Under the pieces are notes generated by a model that worked only from the letters and a program-made list of their open reading frames with translations, was not told the origin of the DNA and did not search any database. Below are positions 8,399 through 18,247 of a stretch of DNA of 64,000 nucleotides, piece after piece (the first letter of the stretch is position 1; every line of letters starts with the position of its first letter). The stretch covers positions 1 to 64,000 of the forward strand of contig DIEM01000059.1 in NCBI GenBank assembly GCA_002418625.1. Direction: 5' to 3'. A program made the position numbers and the translations under genes. Source of the stretch: Firmicutes bacterium UBA5774. Lineage in GTDB: Bacteria; Bacillota; Clostridia; Peptostreptococcales; Anaerovoracaceae.

Positions 8399-10465
8399 TC
8401 ATACGGCGCTGCCGGTCCTGATGGCGCCTATGGCCTGTATTTGCATGTTCGAATCGATTTCGTTGAATGACAGTACCGTCAGATTTGGCTGGAACTGGTC
8501 GATCAGTTTTTTGAAATAGATCCTGACGATCGGGGATGTCAGAATGATCGGCTGGCTGACCAGATCCTTCACATGCTCAATCTGTTCCGTCAGCGACTCG
8601 ACTATGCTCTGTACGACGCCGGGTTCTATCGCCATATATGTTCCATGCTCGCTCTTTTTGACGGAAGAAAGGATCATGTTCTCTATATCCTGATCCAGCG
8701 TAATGACCTTGATGCTGTTGCCGTCGGTATATTTTCTCGTTATGGTCCTCTTCAGCCTCTGCCTGACATATTCCGTCAGCATATCTGTGTCTTTGATGCT
8801 CATGCCGTGGTCGCCGATAGTCTCGAGAATGCTTTCCATATCCCTGATCGGGATGGATTCCTTCAGCAGATTCGTCAAGACCTTCTGCAGGTCTGCTATC
8901 GACAGGACGCCCGGGACCACATCGTCAACGATGGCTTTATTGACCTTCGACACGTTTTCAAGAAGCGATAATATATCCTGCCTGCCGATCAGCTCATGGA
9001 TATGGCGCTTGATGACCTCAGACAAATGCGTAACGATGACGGAAAGCGGATCGATGACTGTATAACCATAGACCTCAGCCATATCGCGCTGACTTTCGGC
9101 AATCCATTTGCCCGGTATCCCATAGGCCGGCTCAACTGTTTCGATGCCGTCGATCGTTCCTGTGATCGAGCCCGGATCAAGCGCCAGATAGTAATCCACC
9201 AGGACTTCGCCCCTGGCCACCTCCTCGCCCTTGATCTTGATCAGATACTGGTTGGGATTGATCAGGCCATTGTCGCGAAGGCGGACCGTCGGTACGACGA
9301 CGCCCATTTCGAGGGCGAATTGCTTTCTGAAAATTACGACTCTGTCTATAAAGCTTCCGCCGCTCTTTTCATCCACAAGCGGCAGCAGCGAGTATCCGAA
9401 TTCCATTTCAATCGGCTCGACGCTGAGCAGATTGTAGACATTGTCTATATTTTTGTAATAATTGACCTCGCTGAGTTCTTCCGGCTTGCTTTCCTCGGCC
9501 TCCTCCGCCGTTATCAGCACCGCCTTGGCCGCAGCCGATCTATAAAGCATGAAGCCCAGCGTGAACAGCATGACGGACAGCATGGCGATCTGGATGACAG
9601 GCGCCCCCGGAATCAGGCACATGAGCATTAACGCGCCGCCGGCGATCATGAGCACAGTTGGCTGAGACAGAAACTGCGCCTTGACATCCTGGTTCAGATT
9701 TCCCTCGGATGCCGCTCTTGTAACGATCATTCCTGTCGCCGTCGAAATCAGAAGCGCAGGAACCTGGCATACCAGGCCGTCTCCAACGGTTGCTATCGAG
9801 TATACGGAAAGAACCTGCGAAAAATCCATGCCTCCCTGGACCATGCCGATGATGGATCCTGCAATCAGGTTGATCACCGCAATGATGATCGACGTGATCG
9901 CGTCGCCCTTGACGAGCTTGGTCGCTCCGTCCATGGCCCCGTAGAATTCCGATTCCCTTTGGATCTTTTTTCTTCTCTCTTTTGCTTCCTTTTCATTTAT
10001 GATGCCGGAGCTGAGGTCGGCGTCTATGGCCATCTGTTTTCCGGGCATGGCATCCAGCGTAAATCTGGCGGCGACTTCCGCGATTCTCTCAGCACCCTTT
10101 GTGATGACAATGAACTGAACGATAATAATGATGATGAATACGATAAATCCGACGATCGGATTGCCTCCGAGCACAAAATTCCCGAATGTCGCGATGACCT
10201 GCCCCGCTTCCCCGCCGTTTGACAGGATCAGCCTTGTAGAGGATATGTTCAGCGACAGCCTGAGCAGCGTCGTGATCAGGAGCATGGAAGGAAATATCGA
10301 AAACTCCAGCGGCCCGCCGATATACATCGTCGTCAGCAATATTATGAGCGAGATCGCGATGTTGATAATAAACATGAAATCAAGGAAGAAAGGCGGAAGC
10401 GGAATGATGATCAATGCTATTATCAATACGACAAATACGACTGCCACATTGTTGAATATCTTCAT
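8399..10465 (-). CDS. flhA: flagellar export gate protein FlhA
   Basis: 688 residues, the usual length. The N-terminal half contains about eight membrane helices. The cytoplasmic loop has the FHIPEP-family motif ARFTLDAMPGKQMAIDADL, involved in proton use. The C-terminal ~340 residues form the cytosolic ring that receives chaperone-substrate complexes. The ATG overlaps the flhB stop (ATGA), so the two subunits are coupled. No flhF or flhG follows; the next gene is the sigma factor. Confidence 0.98.
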   Translation of the reverse strand: MKIFNNVAVVFVVLIIALIIIPLPPFFLDFMFIINIAISLIILLTTMYIGGPLEFSIFPSMLLITTLLRLSLNISSTRLILSNGGEAGQVIATFGNFVLGGNPIVGFIVFIIIIIVQFIVITKGAERIAEVAARFTLDAMPGKQMAIDADLSSGIINEKEAKERRKKIQRESEFYGAMDGATKLVKGDAITSIIIAVINLIAGSIIGMVQGGMDFSQVLSVYSIATVGDGLVCQVPALLISTATGMIVTRAASEGNLNQDVKAQFLSQPTVLMIAGGALMLMCLIPGAPVIQIAMLSVMLFTLGFMLYRSAAAKAVLITAEEAEESKPEELSEVNYYKNIDNVYNLLSVEPIEMEFGYSLLPLVDEKSGGSFIDRVVIFRKQFALEMGVVVPTVRLRDNGLINPNQYLIKIKGEEVARGEVLVDYYLALDPGSITGTIDGIETVEPAYGIPGKWIAESQRDMAEVYGYTVIDPLSVIVTHLSEVIKRHIHELIGRQDILSLLENVSKVNKAIVDDVVPGVLSIADLQKVLTNLLKESIPIRDMESILETIGDHGMSIKDTDMLTEYVRQRLKRTITRKYTDGNSIKVITLDQDIENMILSSVKKSEHGTYMAIEPGVVQSIVESLTEQIEHVKDLVSQPIILTSPIVRIYFKKLIDQFQPNLTVLSFNEIDSNMQIQAIGAIRTGSAV

Positions 10466-11532
10466 GACTGTTTCTTATCCTTCTCTTTATTACCATACAC
10501 CCAGGCCAGAAGTTCGGCAACCGCCTGGTACAATTCCGCCGGAATATATGTGTTGATATCGACTGTTTCGTACAGGCCTCTTGCCAGCGGCCTGTTCTCT
10601 ACGATCGGAATATTATAATGGTTTCCTGCTTCGATGATGCGGTATGCCACATAATCCTGTCCTTTGGCCAGGACGATGGGAGCGGGGTCCTTTTTTATGT
10701 CATATTTCAAGGCAACTGCGAAGTGGGTCGGATTTCTTACGATGACATCTGCTTTCGGCACCTGCTGGATCATCCTGTTCATGCTGACCTTCTGCTGTCT
10801 TTCCTTGATCTTGCCTTTTATGAAAGGATCTCCCTCCGTCTGCTTATATTCGTCCTTGACCTCCTGCTTCGTCATCTTCAACCGTTTTTCATAGTCATAC
10901 CATTGGTAGACATAGTCGATGATCGCGACTGCTATGAAAATCAGGCATATGCTGAAAACCAGCGACATCACCTGGTCGATCATGAATGTGACGGTATCGG
11001 CCACGCTCATGCTGATCATATTGGGTGTGACCGACAGCAGCTCGCGCAGGTTTCTATAGATGATCACGATGATGATTCCGATCTTCATCAGCGATTTTAT
11101 CAGCTCCACCGTAGACCTGAGCGAAAAGAACTTCTTCATTCCCTGAATGATGCTGATCCTGCTGAATTTGAATTTGAGCAGGTCGCCTGAAACCAGGAAT
11201 TTCGTCTGCGCTCCTGTCGCAAGGATCGCCGATGCGCTGGCGATCATCATGATCGGCAACGCGGTCATTGCAAACACCAGCATGCAGTCGAACGCGATAC
11301 GCATCACGAGGTCCGGTGTCAATGTGTTGACCGACGAGATCCTTTCGATCTGGGCGTTATACAAATAGCCGAGTCTTTGGGCGATGTAGCCTCCAAATTG
11401 GCTGATGGCAACGAAGGAGGCGATCAGTACAATGATGCTGACGGCGTCCTTGCTTTGAAAGGTATTCCCTTTCTTACGCTCGTCCTTCCTTTTTTTAGGG
11501 GTCGCTTTTTCGGTTTTATTCAGTTCCGCCAA
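10462..11532 (-). CDS. flhB: flagellar export switch protein FlhB
   Basis: 356 residues with four membrane helices followed by the cytoplasmic domain with the autocleavage site NPTH (in VIVRNPTHFAVAL). Cleavage between Asn and Pro switches export from rod/hook subunits to filament subunits, in concert with FliK. A lysine-rich N-terminus (TEKATPKKRKDERKKGN) precedes the first helix, as in the family. It overlaps flhA and follows fliR by 18 bases. A separate stand-alone homolog of its C-terminal domain is encoded at 33891-34172. Confidence 0.98.
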   Translation of the reverse strand: MAELNKTEKATPKKRKDERKKGNTFQSKDAVSIIVLIASFVAISQFGGYIAQRLGYLYNAQIERISSVNTLTPDLVMRIAFDCMLVFAMTALPIMMIASASAILATGAQTKFLVSGDLLKFKFSRISIIQGMKKFFSLRSTVELIKSLMKIGIIIVIIYRNLRELLSVTPNMISMSVADTVTFMIDQVMSLVFSICLIFIAVAIIDYVYQWYDYEKRLKMTKQEVKDEYKQTEGDPFIKGKIKERQQKVSMNRMIQQVPKADVIVRNPTHFAVALKYDIKKDPAPIVLAKGQDYVAYRIIEAGNHYNIPIVENRPLARGLYETVDINTYIPAELYQAVAELLAWVYGNKEKDKKQS

Positions 11533-11550
11533 CGCGTTCTCCCCCCTTTA

Positions 11551-12318
11551 TCACATGAAGTAGGCCAGCACATCGTGCGTTCTGGTAAGCATCAGCATGT
11601 TCACTATGGTCATGAATTTGACCAGCTCGGGTATCAGTATCAGTATGACCAGCGTTCCGATCAGGAGTTTGAGCTGCAGATTGATCACAAATACATTGAT
11701 ATTCGGAACGACTCTCATCAGGATGCCGACCGCGACTTCCACGAGGATCTGCGTCACAATGATCGGCAGGGCCAGCTGAAGCGCATATACCAGGATGTAT
11801 GCGAACAATTCTATTATGAACAAGCCTATCCTGCTGTCTATGGGCGTCATGCCGATGGGTATGACATCAAACGACTTCGCAGCGATCCCCATCAGCGTCA
11901 AATGGCTGTTTGTCACGAAAAACAGCAGCGAGAACATGATCGTCATGAGATTTCCGTTGATCGATATCTGCGAATTGCTTGTCGGGTCATACATCAGCGC
12001 CATGCTCATGCCCATCTGCATATCGATCAATTCGCCGCCAAAATGAAACACAGTCATGAACATCTGCACGATGAACCCAATGGCGAAACCAATCGCGAAT
12101 TCTTTCATTATCGAATAGACAAGCTCTATTACGGAATATTCGACAACGGATATGGTGCCGTAGCCGCCCGCGAGATTCAGCGCGATCCCAAGGGACAAAC
12201 CCACCTTCACCATTGCGGGGATATTGCTTCGGCCGAAGATCGGATTGAAGAATATCATTCCCGCCATCCTGCATGTGATCAGCAGATATATCAGATAGCT
12301 GTTAAAATCGAATATCAA
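11551..12318 (-). CDS. fliR: flagellar export apparatus protein FliR
   Basis: 255 residues, mostly hydrophobic with about six membrane helices, including the conserved region RMAGMIFFNPIFG near the N-terminus and the AIGFAIGFIVQMF segment. Part of the FliPQR export gate in the basal body. Placed between fliQ and flhB as in nearly all Bacillota flagellar operons. Confidence 0.97.
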   Translation of the reverse strand: MIFDFNSYLIYLLITCRMAGMIFFNPIFGRSNIPAMVKVGLSLGIALNLAGGYGTISVVEYSVIELVYSIMKEFAIGFAIGFIVQMFMTVFHFGGELIDMQMGMSMALMYDPTSNSQISINGNLMTIMFSLLFFVTNSHLTLMGIAAKSFDVIPIGMTPIDSRIGLFIIELFAYILVYALQLALPIIVTQILVEVAVGILMRVVPNINVFVINLQLKLLIGTLVILILIPELVKFMTIVNMLMLTRTHDVLAYFM

Positions 12319-12360
12319 AGCGGACCCCCCATTGCCCTGTCATAGAGGGCATAGCATCTT

Positions 12361-12627
12361 TCAGATGGACGTCGCAATGAACTCGAAGATCTGATGGACC
12401 AGATCCACCATTTCCTGAAGCATCCAGCCGCCAAAAATAATCAGCACCAGCCCGATCACGACAAGCTTTGGCACGAAGGTCATCGTCTGCTCATTTATGG
12501 AGGTCGCCGCCTGTATGATCGATATGATCAGACCGACTACGATACTGACCACAAGAATCGGTCCCGCAACCTTGAATCCCGTCATGACCGCGCCTCTGAA
12601 TATTTCCATCATTTGTGTGGTGTCCAT
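12361..12627 (-). CDS. fliQ: flagellar export apparatus protein FliQ
   Basis: 88 residues with two membrane helices. The conserved segment ISIIQAATSINEQTMTFVPK matches FliQ closely. Export-gate subunit that wraps FliP/FliR. Sits 15 bases after fliP. Length is typical. Confidence 0.97.
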   Translation of the reverse strand: MDTTQMMEIFRGAVMTGFKVAGPILVVSIVVGLIISIIQAATSINEQTMTFVPKLVVIGLVLIIFGGWMLQEMVDLVHQIFEFIATSI

Positions 12628-12642
12628 AGCGACTCTCCTTCC

Positions 12643-13422
12643 TTAGTTATATGTCATGACAAGCGTCCTGATCAGAAGACCCCAGCCATCCACGACCACA
12701 AACAGCATGATCTTGAAGGGCAGCGATATCATGACTGGCGGAAGCATGATCATCCCCATCGACATCAAGGTGCTGGCCACGATCATATCGATGACCAGAA
12801 ACGGTATGAATATCAGAAATCCGATCGTGAATGCCCGTTTCAGCTCGCTTACAGCAAATGACGGAACAACGATATCCATCGGAAGGTTTCTTGGCTCCAG
12901 ATTTTCAAGGTTCGTTCTGGGAGACAGGTTTTTAAACATTTCCACTTCCTGCGTCGTTGTCTGCTTCAGCATGAATTCCTTCAGCGGCTCAGACGCGCGC
13001 GCAATGAACTCATCTGTCTGTATAATGCCGTCATTATAGGGTTTCAGGGCCGATTCATTGATCTGGCCGAATACCGGCGACATTATAAAAAAAGTTATAA
13101 AAAGCGCCAGACCGATCAGAACCTGGTTCGGCGGGCTTTGCTGCAGACCGAGCGCATTGCGCAGGAACGAAAGTACAATGATGATCCGTGTAAAGCAAGT
13201 CATCATCAGGAGCAAGGATGGTCCAAGCGTGATCAGCGTAAGGACCAGCAATATTCTCACGACGTCCGAGCCTTCTCCGTTTATGGCTATATCGACGACC
13301 GAAGGCGCCGCGTATGCCGCATCCGTCATGGCTCCGAGCAAAGCAAGCGTGATGGTGACAGCGATAAGGCTTCTGCCAGGTATATTATTTAAAAGCCTCG
13401 ATGACCCATTAGTTTTTTTCAT
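12643..13422 (-). CDS. fliP: flagellar export apparatus protein FliP
   Basis: 259 residues. An N-terminal signal-like segment ends near TDAAYAAP. After it come the conserved FliP motifs MTCFTRIIIVLSFLRNALG and SPPNQVLIGLALF, then PSFAVSELKRAFTIGF and four membrane helices in all. Core of the export gate. The start overlaps the end of fliO by 14 bases. Confidence 0.97.
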   Translation of the reverse strand: MKKTNGSSRLLNNIPGRSLIAVTITLALLGAMTDAAYAAPSVVDIAINGEGSDVVRILLVLTLITLGPSLLLMMTCFTRIIIVLSFLRNALGLQQSPPNQVLIGLALFITFFIMSPVFGQINESALKPYNDGIIQTDEFIARASEPLKEFMLKQTTTQEVEMFKNLSPRTNLENLEPRNLPMDIVVPSFAVSELKRAFTIGFLIFIPFLVIDMIVASTLMSMGMIMLPPVMISLPFKIMLFVVVDGWGLLIRTLVMTYN

Positions 13423-13756
13423 TCCTGTTTCCCTTTAGCTTGAGTGCTTTTAATATCTCCATGAAATTCTCCTTGTCCGGCTCTTCCTGATGCTGAAAAT
13501 CGACAGGCTTGTCCAGTTTCGTTATGAGCTGGATATTTTTATCGCTGACTCCGACCATGTACTGCACCTCTCCGACCTCTATCAGGAGAACGGATCCCGT
13601 GTTGTTGATCATCAGCCGGTCTATGATCCTGATATGCTTGCCTCCGGCAACGTGACGCATCTTGCCGGCATACCATTTGCTGGCAGCATAGGTCAGAAAG
13701 ATCACCAGGATCGTTCCCGCTATTGCGAAAAACATGGAAAATACGTCTTTAATCAA
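13409..13756 (-). CDS. fliO: flagellar biosynthesis protein FliO
   Basis: 115 residues: one membrane helix near the N-terminus, then a small cytoplasmic domain with the FliO pattern IRIIDRLMINNTGSVLLIEVG. FliO is an assembly chaperone for the FliP ring. The family is poorly conserved and identification rests on this pattern plus position between cheY and fliP. It overlaps fliP. Confidence 0.88.
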   Translation of the reverse strand: MIKDVFSMFFAIAGTILVIFLTYAASKWYAGKMRHVAGGKHIRIIDRLMINNTGSVLLIEVGEVQYMVGVSDKNIQLITKLDKPVDFQHQEEPDKENFMEILKALKLKGNRNEKN

Positions 13757-13771
13757 TGGAATGGCCTCCTC

Positions 13772-14134
13772 TTAATCTCCAAGGGCGTTTTTTACGGTCT
13801 GAATCAGTCTGTCCGGCTTGAATGGCTTCACTATGAAATCCAGCGCCCCGAGCTTGATGGCCTCCACGACCATTCCTTCCTGACCCATGGCCGAACACAT
13901 GACGACTTTGGCGGCGGGATTTGACTTCTTGATTGCAGTCAAAGCCTGGATGCCGTCCTTGATCGGCATCGTGATGTCAAGAAGCACAAGATCCGGCTTG
14001 TTCTCCATGTATTTGCTGATGGCGTCCTCTCCATCCCCGGCTTCGATGAAATCGGTATAGCCCGCTTTTTTCAGGTTATCCTTGATCATCATTCTCATGA
14101 ATGCCGCATCATCGACTATCAATATTTTCCCCAT
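13772..14134 (-). CDS. cheY: chemotaxis response regulator CheY
   Basis: 120-residue single receiver domain. The acidic pair D8/D9, the phosphorylation site D53 (LLDITMP), a serine in VMCSAMG and the lysine of IVKPFK are all in place. CheY-P binds FliM/FliY at the motor. It lies between fliY and fliO as in B. subtilis. It is opposed by two phosphatases encoded in the same operon, FliY and CheC. Confidence 0.96.
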   Translation of the reverse strand: MGKILIVDDAAFMRMMIKDNLKKAGYTDFIEAGDGEDAISKYMENKPDLVLLDITMPIKDGIQALTAIKKSNPAAKVVMCSAMGQEGMVVEAIKLGALDFIVKPFKPDRLIQTVKNALGD

Positions 14135-14201
14135 CTTTTCGCTTCCTTTCTTTTTATAACTTCCCGTTTATTTTTCTTGTTCACTGGTTGTTTTTTATGT
14201 C

Positions 14202-15278
14202 TTACAGTTCGCTCAGCGTCTCCTTCAGCCGGACGATCTCCGTGATCCTGACGCTGTAATTGTCATCAACTATTACGACGTCGCCTTTCGCGATCAGCCG
14301 GCCGTTCGCCAGAACATCGACCTGAGCTCCAGCCTGTCTGTCAAGCTCAACGATGTTTCCCTGGGATAGCTCGATGATATCCTTGATCTTCTTTTTGGTC
14401 CGTCCAAGCTCAACGGTGATCTGCAGCGGAACCGACATGATCAGTTCCAGATTGTTGGTATTCGGATCATAAGCTCCGGCAGGCGTATCGAAGGATTTAT
14501 AATTGAAATCCTGTGTCTCGACCGCTTTCTTCTGAGACGGCTCGGGATTGTAATAAGGTTCCGGCCTTGCTGTCAAGCCTGCGATCGCGGCGGCCACCGG
14601 TTCCTCCATCCGCGCTGTTTCAGCCTGTTTCTGAGGCGCGCTTGCCTTCTTGGCTGCCTGATCCTCCACTTCATTGGCACCAAGGGACATCTTTACGATC
14701 TTTCTGGCAAGATCCGGCTCAAGAGCGCTTATAAACTCACTGTCCACGAGATCGTCGATCACGAGGCGGAATTTGATGCTGACCAGCTCCTGTCCCTTTA
14801 AGGCGAACATACCCTTGACACTGCCGATATCCGCCACATCCAGGACCTCCGGCGGCGATATGTTCACAACATGTCCGAGAAAAGAGGCAAGGGCGCTTGA
14901 AGCGGATCCCATCATCTGGTTCATGATCTCGCAGACTGCGCTCGTGCTTATTTCGTCAAGCACGAATTCTTCATCCGGATCCGTTGAAAGAAGATGGCAA
15001 AGAATATTTTTGATATCCGCCTGCTTCAGCAGTAAAATGTTGTTCCCCTCTATCCCTTCAATGTATTTGATCAACACGCCGACTGCCGGTTCGAGGTATG
15101 CGATATCAAAATCATTGACCGAAACTGTTTCGATCCTCGGCGTCGTGATCGTCACTTTTTTATCCAATATGGTCGATACGGCTGTCGCTGCGGCGCCCAT
15201 GCTGATATTCATCACTTCGCCGATAACATCTATTTCCATATCGCTTAAAGGCCTCATGCTTTCTCCGAATTCTGTCAT
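14202..15278 (-). CDS. fliY: flagellar motor switch phosphatase FliY
   Basis: 358 residues. The N-terminal ~200 form a CheC-like CheY-P phosphatase domain with two D/ExxxN-type helices (EVMNISMGAAATA and EIMNQMMGSASSA). A low-complexity Ala/Pro/Gln/Glu linker (~205-265) follows. The C-terminal ~85 residues are the FliN/SpoA motor-ring domain (MSVPLQITVELGRTKKKI). Built into the switch complex, it dephosphorylates CheY-P at the motor. The ATG overlaps the fliM stop. No separate fliN is present. Confidence 0.95.
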   Translation of the reverse strand: MTEFGESMRPLSDMEIDVIGEVMNISMGAAATAVSTILDKKVTITTPRIETVSVNDFDIAYLEPAVGVLIKYIEGIEGNNILLLKQADIKNILCHLLSTDPDEEFVLDEISTSAVCEIMNQMMGSASSALASFLGHVVNISPPEVLDVADIGSVKGMFALKGQELVSIKFRLVIDDLVDSEFISALEPDLARKIVKMSLGANEVEDQAAKKASAPQKQAETARMEEPVAAAIAGLTARPEPYYNPEPSQKKAVETQDFNYKSFDTPAGAYDPNTNNLELIMSVPLQITVELGRTKKKIKDIIELSQGNIVELDRQAGAQVDVLANGRLIAKGDVVIVDDNYSVRITEIVRLKETLSEL

Positions 15279-16291
15279 CTGGCAATGTCACTTCCTTTCT
15301 TTAAAACTTCTCTTATTGCAATGGCTTTTCTTTTGTTGAATATGCCGATTTCCCCCCGGAACCACGTCTCACCTTCGATTGCAATATCGACCAGATCGTT
15401 TTTCGACTTATCCAATTTGATCACATCGCCCACTTCAAGTTCAATGAGATCCTTTGACAGAACGTCGGCGGTTCCAAGTATTCCCGTCATTTCAAGATTC
15501 GATTTCTCGATCTCTCCGATGATTGCCGTCCGTCTGTGCTCTTCATTTGTGACATCGCCTTTTCTGATGCTTTTTCTGGTTTGCGAGCTGATGACCTTGA
15601 GCATTGTATCCAGTATTATTCCCGGTATGCAAATATTTATTTTGCCTTGTGTCTCGTTGATCTGTATGTTCATGACGACGATCACGACACTCTCATCGGC
15701 TCCGATCCCCTGAAGTATTCTGGAATTGGTCTCTATCTTCATCAGCCTGGGGTTTATGACGATATAATCATGCCACGCGTTTTTCATCAGCGGGATCATG
15801 CCCTTGAAGATATAATCCAGCAGCCCGTATTCTATGTCTGTGAATTCCCGGTCGCTGTCGATGGGCTTTCCGCTGCCGCCCAGCAATCTGTCGATGGCGC
15901 AGAACCCGATGTCTTTGCTGACATCCATGAGTACGATATCCTCATCCTCGCCGTTATCGGTGATCCCGAAATCGATAAGGCCCATCAGGACCGAATCAGG
16001 CAGCGCATTATTGAATTCATAATACTGCTGCTCTTCGACTTCGATGATTTCAATTTTACAATAAGCCTGCAAAATAGCCGTTATGTAAGAAGACAATATT
16101 CTGGAATAATTCTCATATATGCTGTACAATATCTTGAGCTGCTCGCGTGTGAACAGTTTTGGGCTTCTAAAGTCATAATCCTTGACTTTTTTCTTTTGCT
16201 GTTCGTGGTCGGCCGCATCGATATCTTTAGCTCCGCTGATCAGACTGTTCAATAGATTGTCGATCTGACTCTGGGATAGAATTTCCGCCAT
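15275..16291 (-). CDS. fliM: flagellar motor switch protein FliM
   Basis: 338 residues. It begins with the CheY-P-binding peptide region MAEILSQSQIDNLLNSL, followed by the CheC-like middle domain and a C-terminal SpoA domain. It forms the C-ring with FliG and FliY. GAAAGGAG precedes the ATG. The gap of about 90 bases to flbD, where fliL often sits, contains no gene. Confidence 0.97.
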   Translation of the reverse strand: MAEILSQSQIDNLLNSLISGAKDIDAADHEQQKKKVKDYDFRSPKLFTREQLKILYSIYENYSRILSSYITAILQAYCKIEIIEVEEQQYYEFNNALPDSVLMGLIDFGITDNGEDEDIVLMDVSKDIGFCAIDRLLGGSGKPIDSDREFTDIEYGLLDYIFKGMIPLMKNAWHDYIVINPRLMKIETNSRILQGIGADESVVIVVMNIQINETQGKINICIPGIILDTMLKVISSQTRKSIRKGDVTNEEHRRTAIIGEIEKSNLEMTGILGTADVLSKDLIELEVGDVIKLDKSKNDLVDIAIEGETWFRGEIGIFNKRKAIAIREVLKKGSDIAR

Positions 16292-16378
16292 AATATTTTC
16301 TCCTTTCTTAGATATTCTGCCTGGCTTCTGAGATCGGGAAGCGACTATATGTTTCTTCTATTGCCTCAACAAGTGCAG

Positions 16379-16594
16379 TTATTTTTTCTTTTTGGTGTTT
16401 TCCGGTTTTGATGCCTTCGAAAGCTGCCTTTTGTAGGCGATCACTTTCCCGACGATATCATCTGCGCTTTCCCTGACCAGAAAGTATTTTTCATTCACCA
16501 GCTGGATCGTTGTATCCGGCCTCTCCTCGATCGTTTCGATCAAATCGCTGTTGAGAATCAGTTCGTCGCCATTCAATTTCGTTAATTTGATCAT
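16379..16594 (-). CDS. flbD: flagellar FlbD family protein
   Basis: 71 residues from ATG 16594 with AGGGG upstream. A start at 16648 would add 18 residues unlike the family. It begins MIKLTKLNG and carries the family core (LIETIEERPDTTI), then VNEKYFLVRES and a lysine-rich tail. This is the small Bacillota FlbD/SwrD type, distinct from the Caulobacter regulator; SwrD increases motor torque in B. subtilis. In Bacillus fliL follows it, but here fliM follows directly. Confidence 0.88.
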   Translation of the reverse strand: MIKLTKLNGDELILNSDLIETIEERPDTTIQLVNEKYFLVRESADDIVGKVIAYKRQLSKASKPENTKKKK

Positions 16595-16711
16595 TTCGTT
16601 CCCCTGTTCTGCAATCGGGATGCGTCTTCCGCCCGTCAGTGCTTTCATGCCGCCCTGCGCCCGGAAGCCGCACCCCTCATGCCGCTATTCTATTTTTACC
16701 CTTTTGAAATT

Positions 16712-18160
16712 TTATCTCTTCATGTTTACAAGCTCTTCAAGCATCGAGTCCGATACGGTGATCATCCTTGTGTTGGCCTGGAATCCTCTTTGCGTGATGA
16801 TCATTTCCGTAAACTCCTTGGACAGGTCAACGTTTGACATTTCCAGCGCGCCTGACCTGAAGGATCCGGTCCCCTGGCTGCCCGGAATGACACCGACTGC
16901 TTCGCCCGAATTGAGCGTTTCCAGGAAGTATCCTTCTCCTGATTGGGAAAGACCGTCGGCATTTGCGAATTTGACGCAGGCTATGGTCGCGATCCTGATC
17001 GACTGGCTGGCGCCGTTGCCGACGGACCCAAGCAATGTACCTTCCGGTATATTCCCGACGTCTTCAAATGTGTCTGCGGAAATATTCAGTGTCAGATCGC
17101 CCATCGTTACCGATGTTGTTGCCGGAGTCCATGTTGCCGGTCCGATCGTGAGCGTCGATCCGGACTGAAGGTATGCCGAAGCTGTTATAGACGCCTGGGT
17201 CGCGGAAATGTTCCCCAGATTATTCGTACCTGTTGCAAAGGTATATTGAGTCGCATCGACCGTCACAGCATCCGCCAGTCCATCAACTTCAAACGACACT
17301 GTGTCGGTTGCGGCGTCATATGTCCCTGTCGCGGAGAAAGCTTCCCCGTCAAGATCGGTCCCGTTCAGCGTATAAGCAGTTCCATCGTAATTAACGGACA
17401 TTCTGCCGATGATGTTGGCATCGGCATCGACCGTAACGCCTGCTACGGCATTTCCGTCAGAATCTCTGGAAACTGTGTCCACTGCCGTGACTGTCGATTG
17501 GATCGTCACCTTGCCCGTGTAGAGCGAATCTTCGCTGATCGAGCTGCTGCTGAGCCAGCTGGTATTTACTGAAGGCGTGAAAGCGGGATCTCCTTCGGCG
17601 ATGGCGCTGATCTCACCATTCTGTCCGATCGCGATGCCTGAATATTTTTCCAGTGTCGCCGGCAGGACCTGGATCGCCACCAGCGATGAAGTGTCGACAG
17701 TTCCGTCGTCATTGAGCGCCGGCAGACCCGTTGTGCTGTTTGTCGGGATTCCGAGCACCATATTTCCATTGGCGTCGACAAGATTCCCGGCGACATCAAA
17801 TCCAAGGACGCCCACTCTGGTATATTTTACCGCGCCATCGCCGTCCTTGACGGCCAGATAGCCTTCGCCGTTGATGTATACGTCCATTGCCCGGTCAGTC
17901 GTCGCGCTTCCGGCCTGAGTATTGATGACGTCGATCGAATTGACCTTCGCGCCATAGCCGAGCTGGGTCGCGTTCGTTCCGCCTGTATTTGTCGTCGGAG
18001 CAGAAGTGCTGCTGATCGTCTGGTAGAAAACATCCGAAAATGTGACCCTGCTGGATTTGTAGCCGTAAGTGTTCACATTGGCGATATTATTGCCGATCAC
18101 GTTCATTTTGGTCTGATGAGCGGCAAGACCCGATACTGCTGAGTACATTGATCCTAACAT
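16712..18160 (-). CDS. flgE: flagellar hook protein FlgE
   Basis: 482 residues from ATG 18160 (AAAGGAA upstream; protein begins MLGSMYSAVSG). The upstream start at 18226 would add 22 charged residues unlike hook proteins. Ends carry the hook signatures: NNIANVNTYGYKS near the start and MSNVDLSKEFTEMIITQRGFQ near the end. The middle is a long Thr/Asp/Ala-rich D1/D2 region exposed on the hook surface. Neighbours are the TIGR02530 gene and flbD. Confidence 0.95.
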   Translation of the reverse strand: MLGSMYSAVSGLAAHQTKMNVIGNNIANVNTYGYKSSRVTFSDVFYQTISSTSAPTTNTGGTNATQLGYGAKVNSIDVINTQAGSATTDRAMDVYINGEGYLAVKDGDGAVKYTRVGVLGFDVAGNLVDANGNMVLGIPTNSTTGLPALNDDGTVDTSSLVAIQVLPATLEKYSGIAIGQNGEISAIAEGDPAFTPSVNTSWLSSSSISEDSLYTGKVTIQSTVTAVDTVSRDSDGNAVAGVTVDADANIIGRMSVNYDGTAYTLNGTDLDGEAFSATGTYDAATDTVSFEVDGLADAVTVDATQYTFATGTNNLGNISATQASITASAYLQSGSTLTIGPATWTPATTSVTMGDLTLNISADTFEDVGNIPEGTLLGSVGNGASQSIRIATIACVKFANADGLSQSGEGYFLETLNSGEAVGVIPGSQGTGSFRSGALEMSNVDLSKEFTEMIITQRGFQANTRMITVSDSMLEELVNMKR

Positions 18161-18247
18161 TTCTTGATTCCTTTCTTTGTACATCGTGCCCTTTTGCGGA
18201 TCCTTCTGTCGTTCGGGATCCGCCATAGCTTCCTTTTTCAGGTCCGG

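Noticed and set aside
11377..12345. Plus-strand 322-codon open frame
   Set aside because: His/Asp/Gln-rich shadow opposite fliR and flhB; no homology and no ribosome site.
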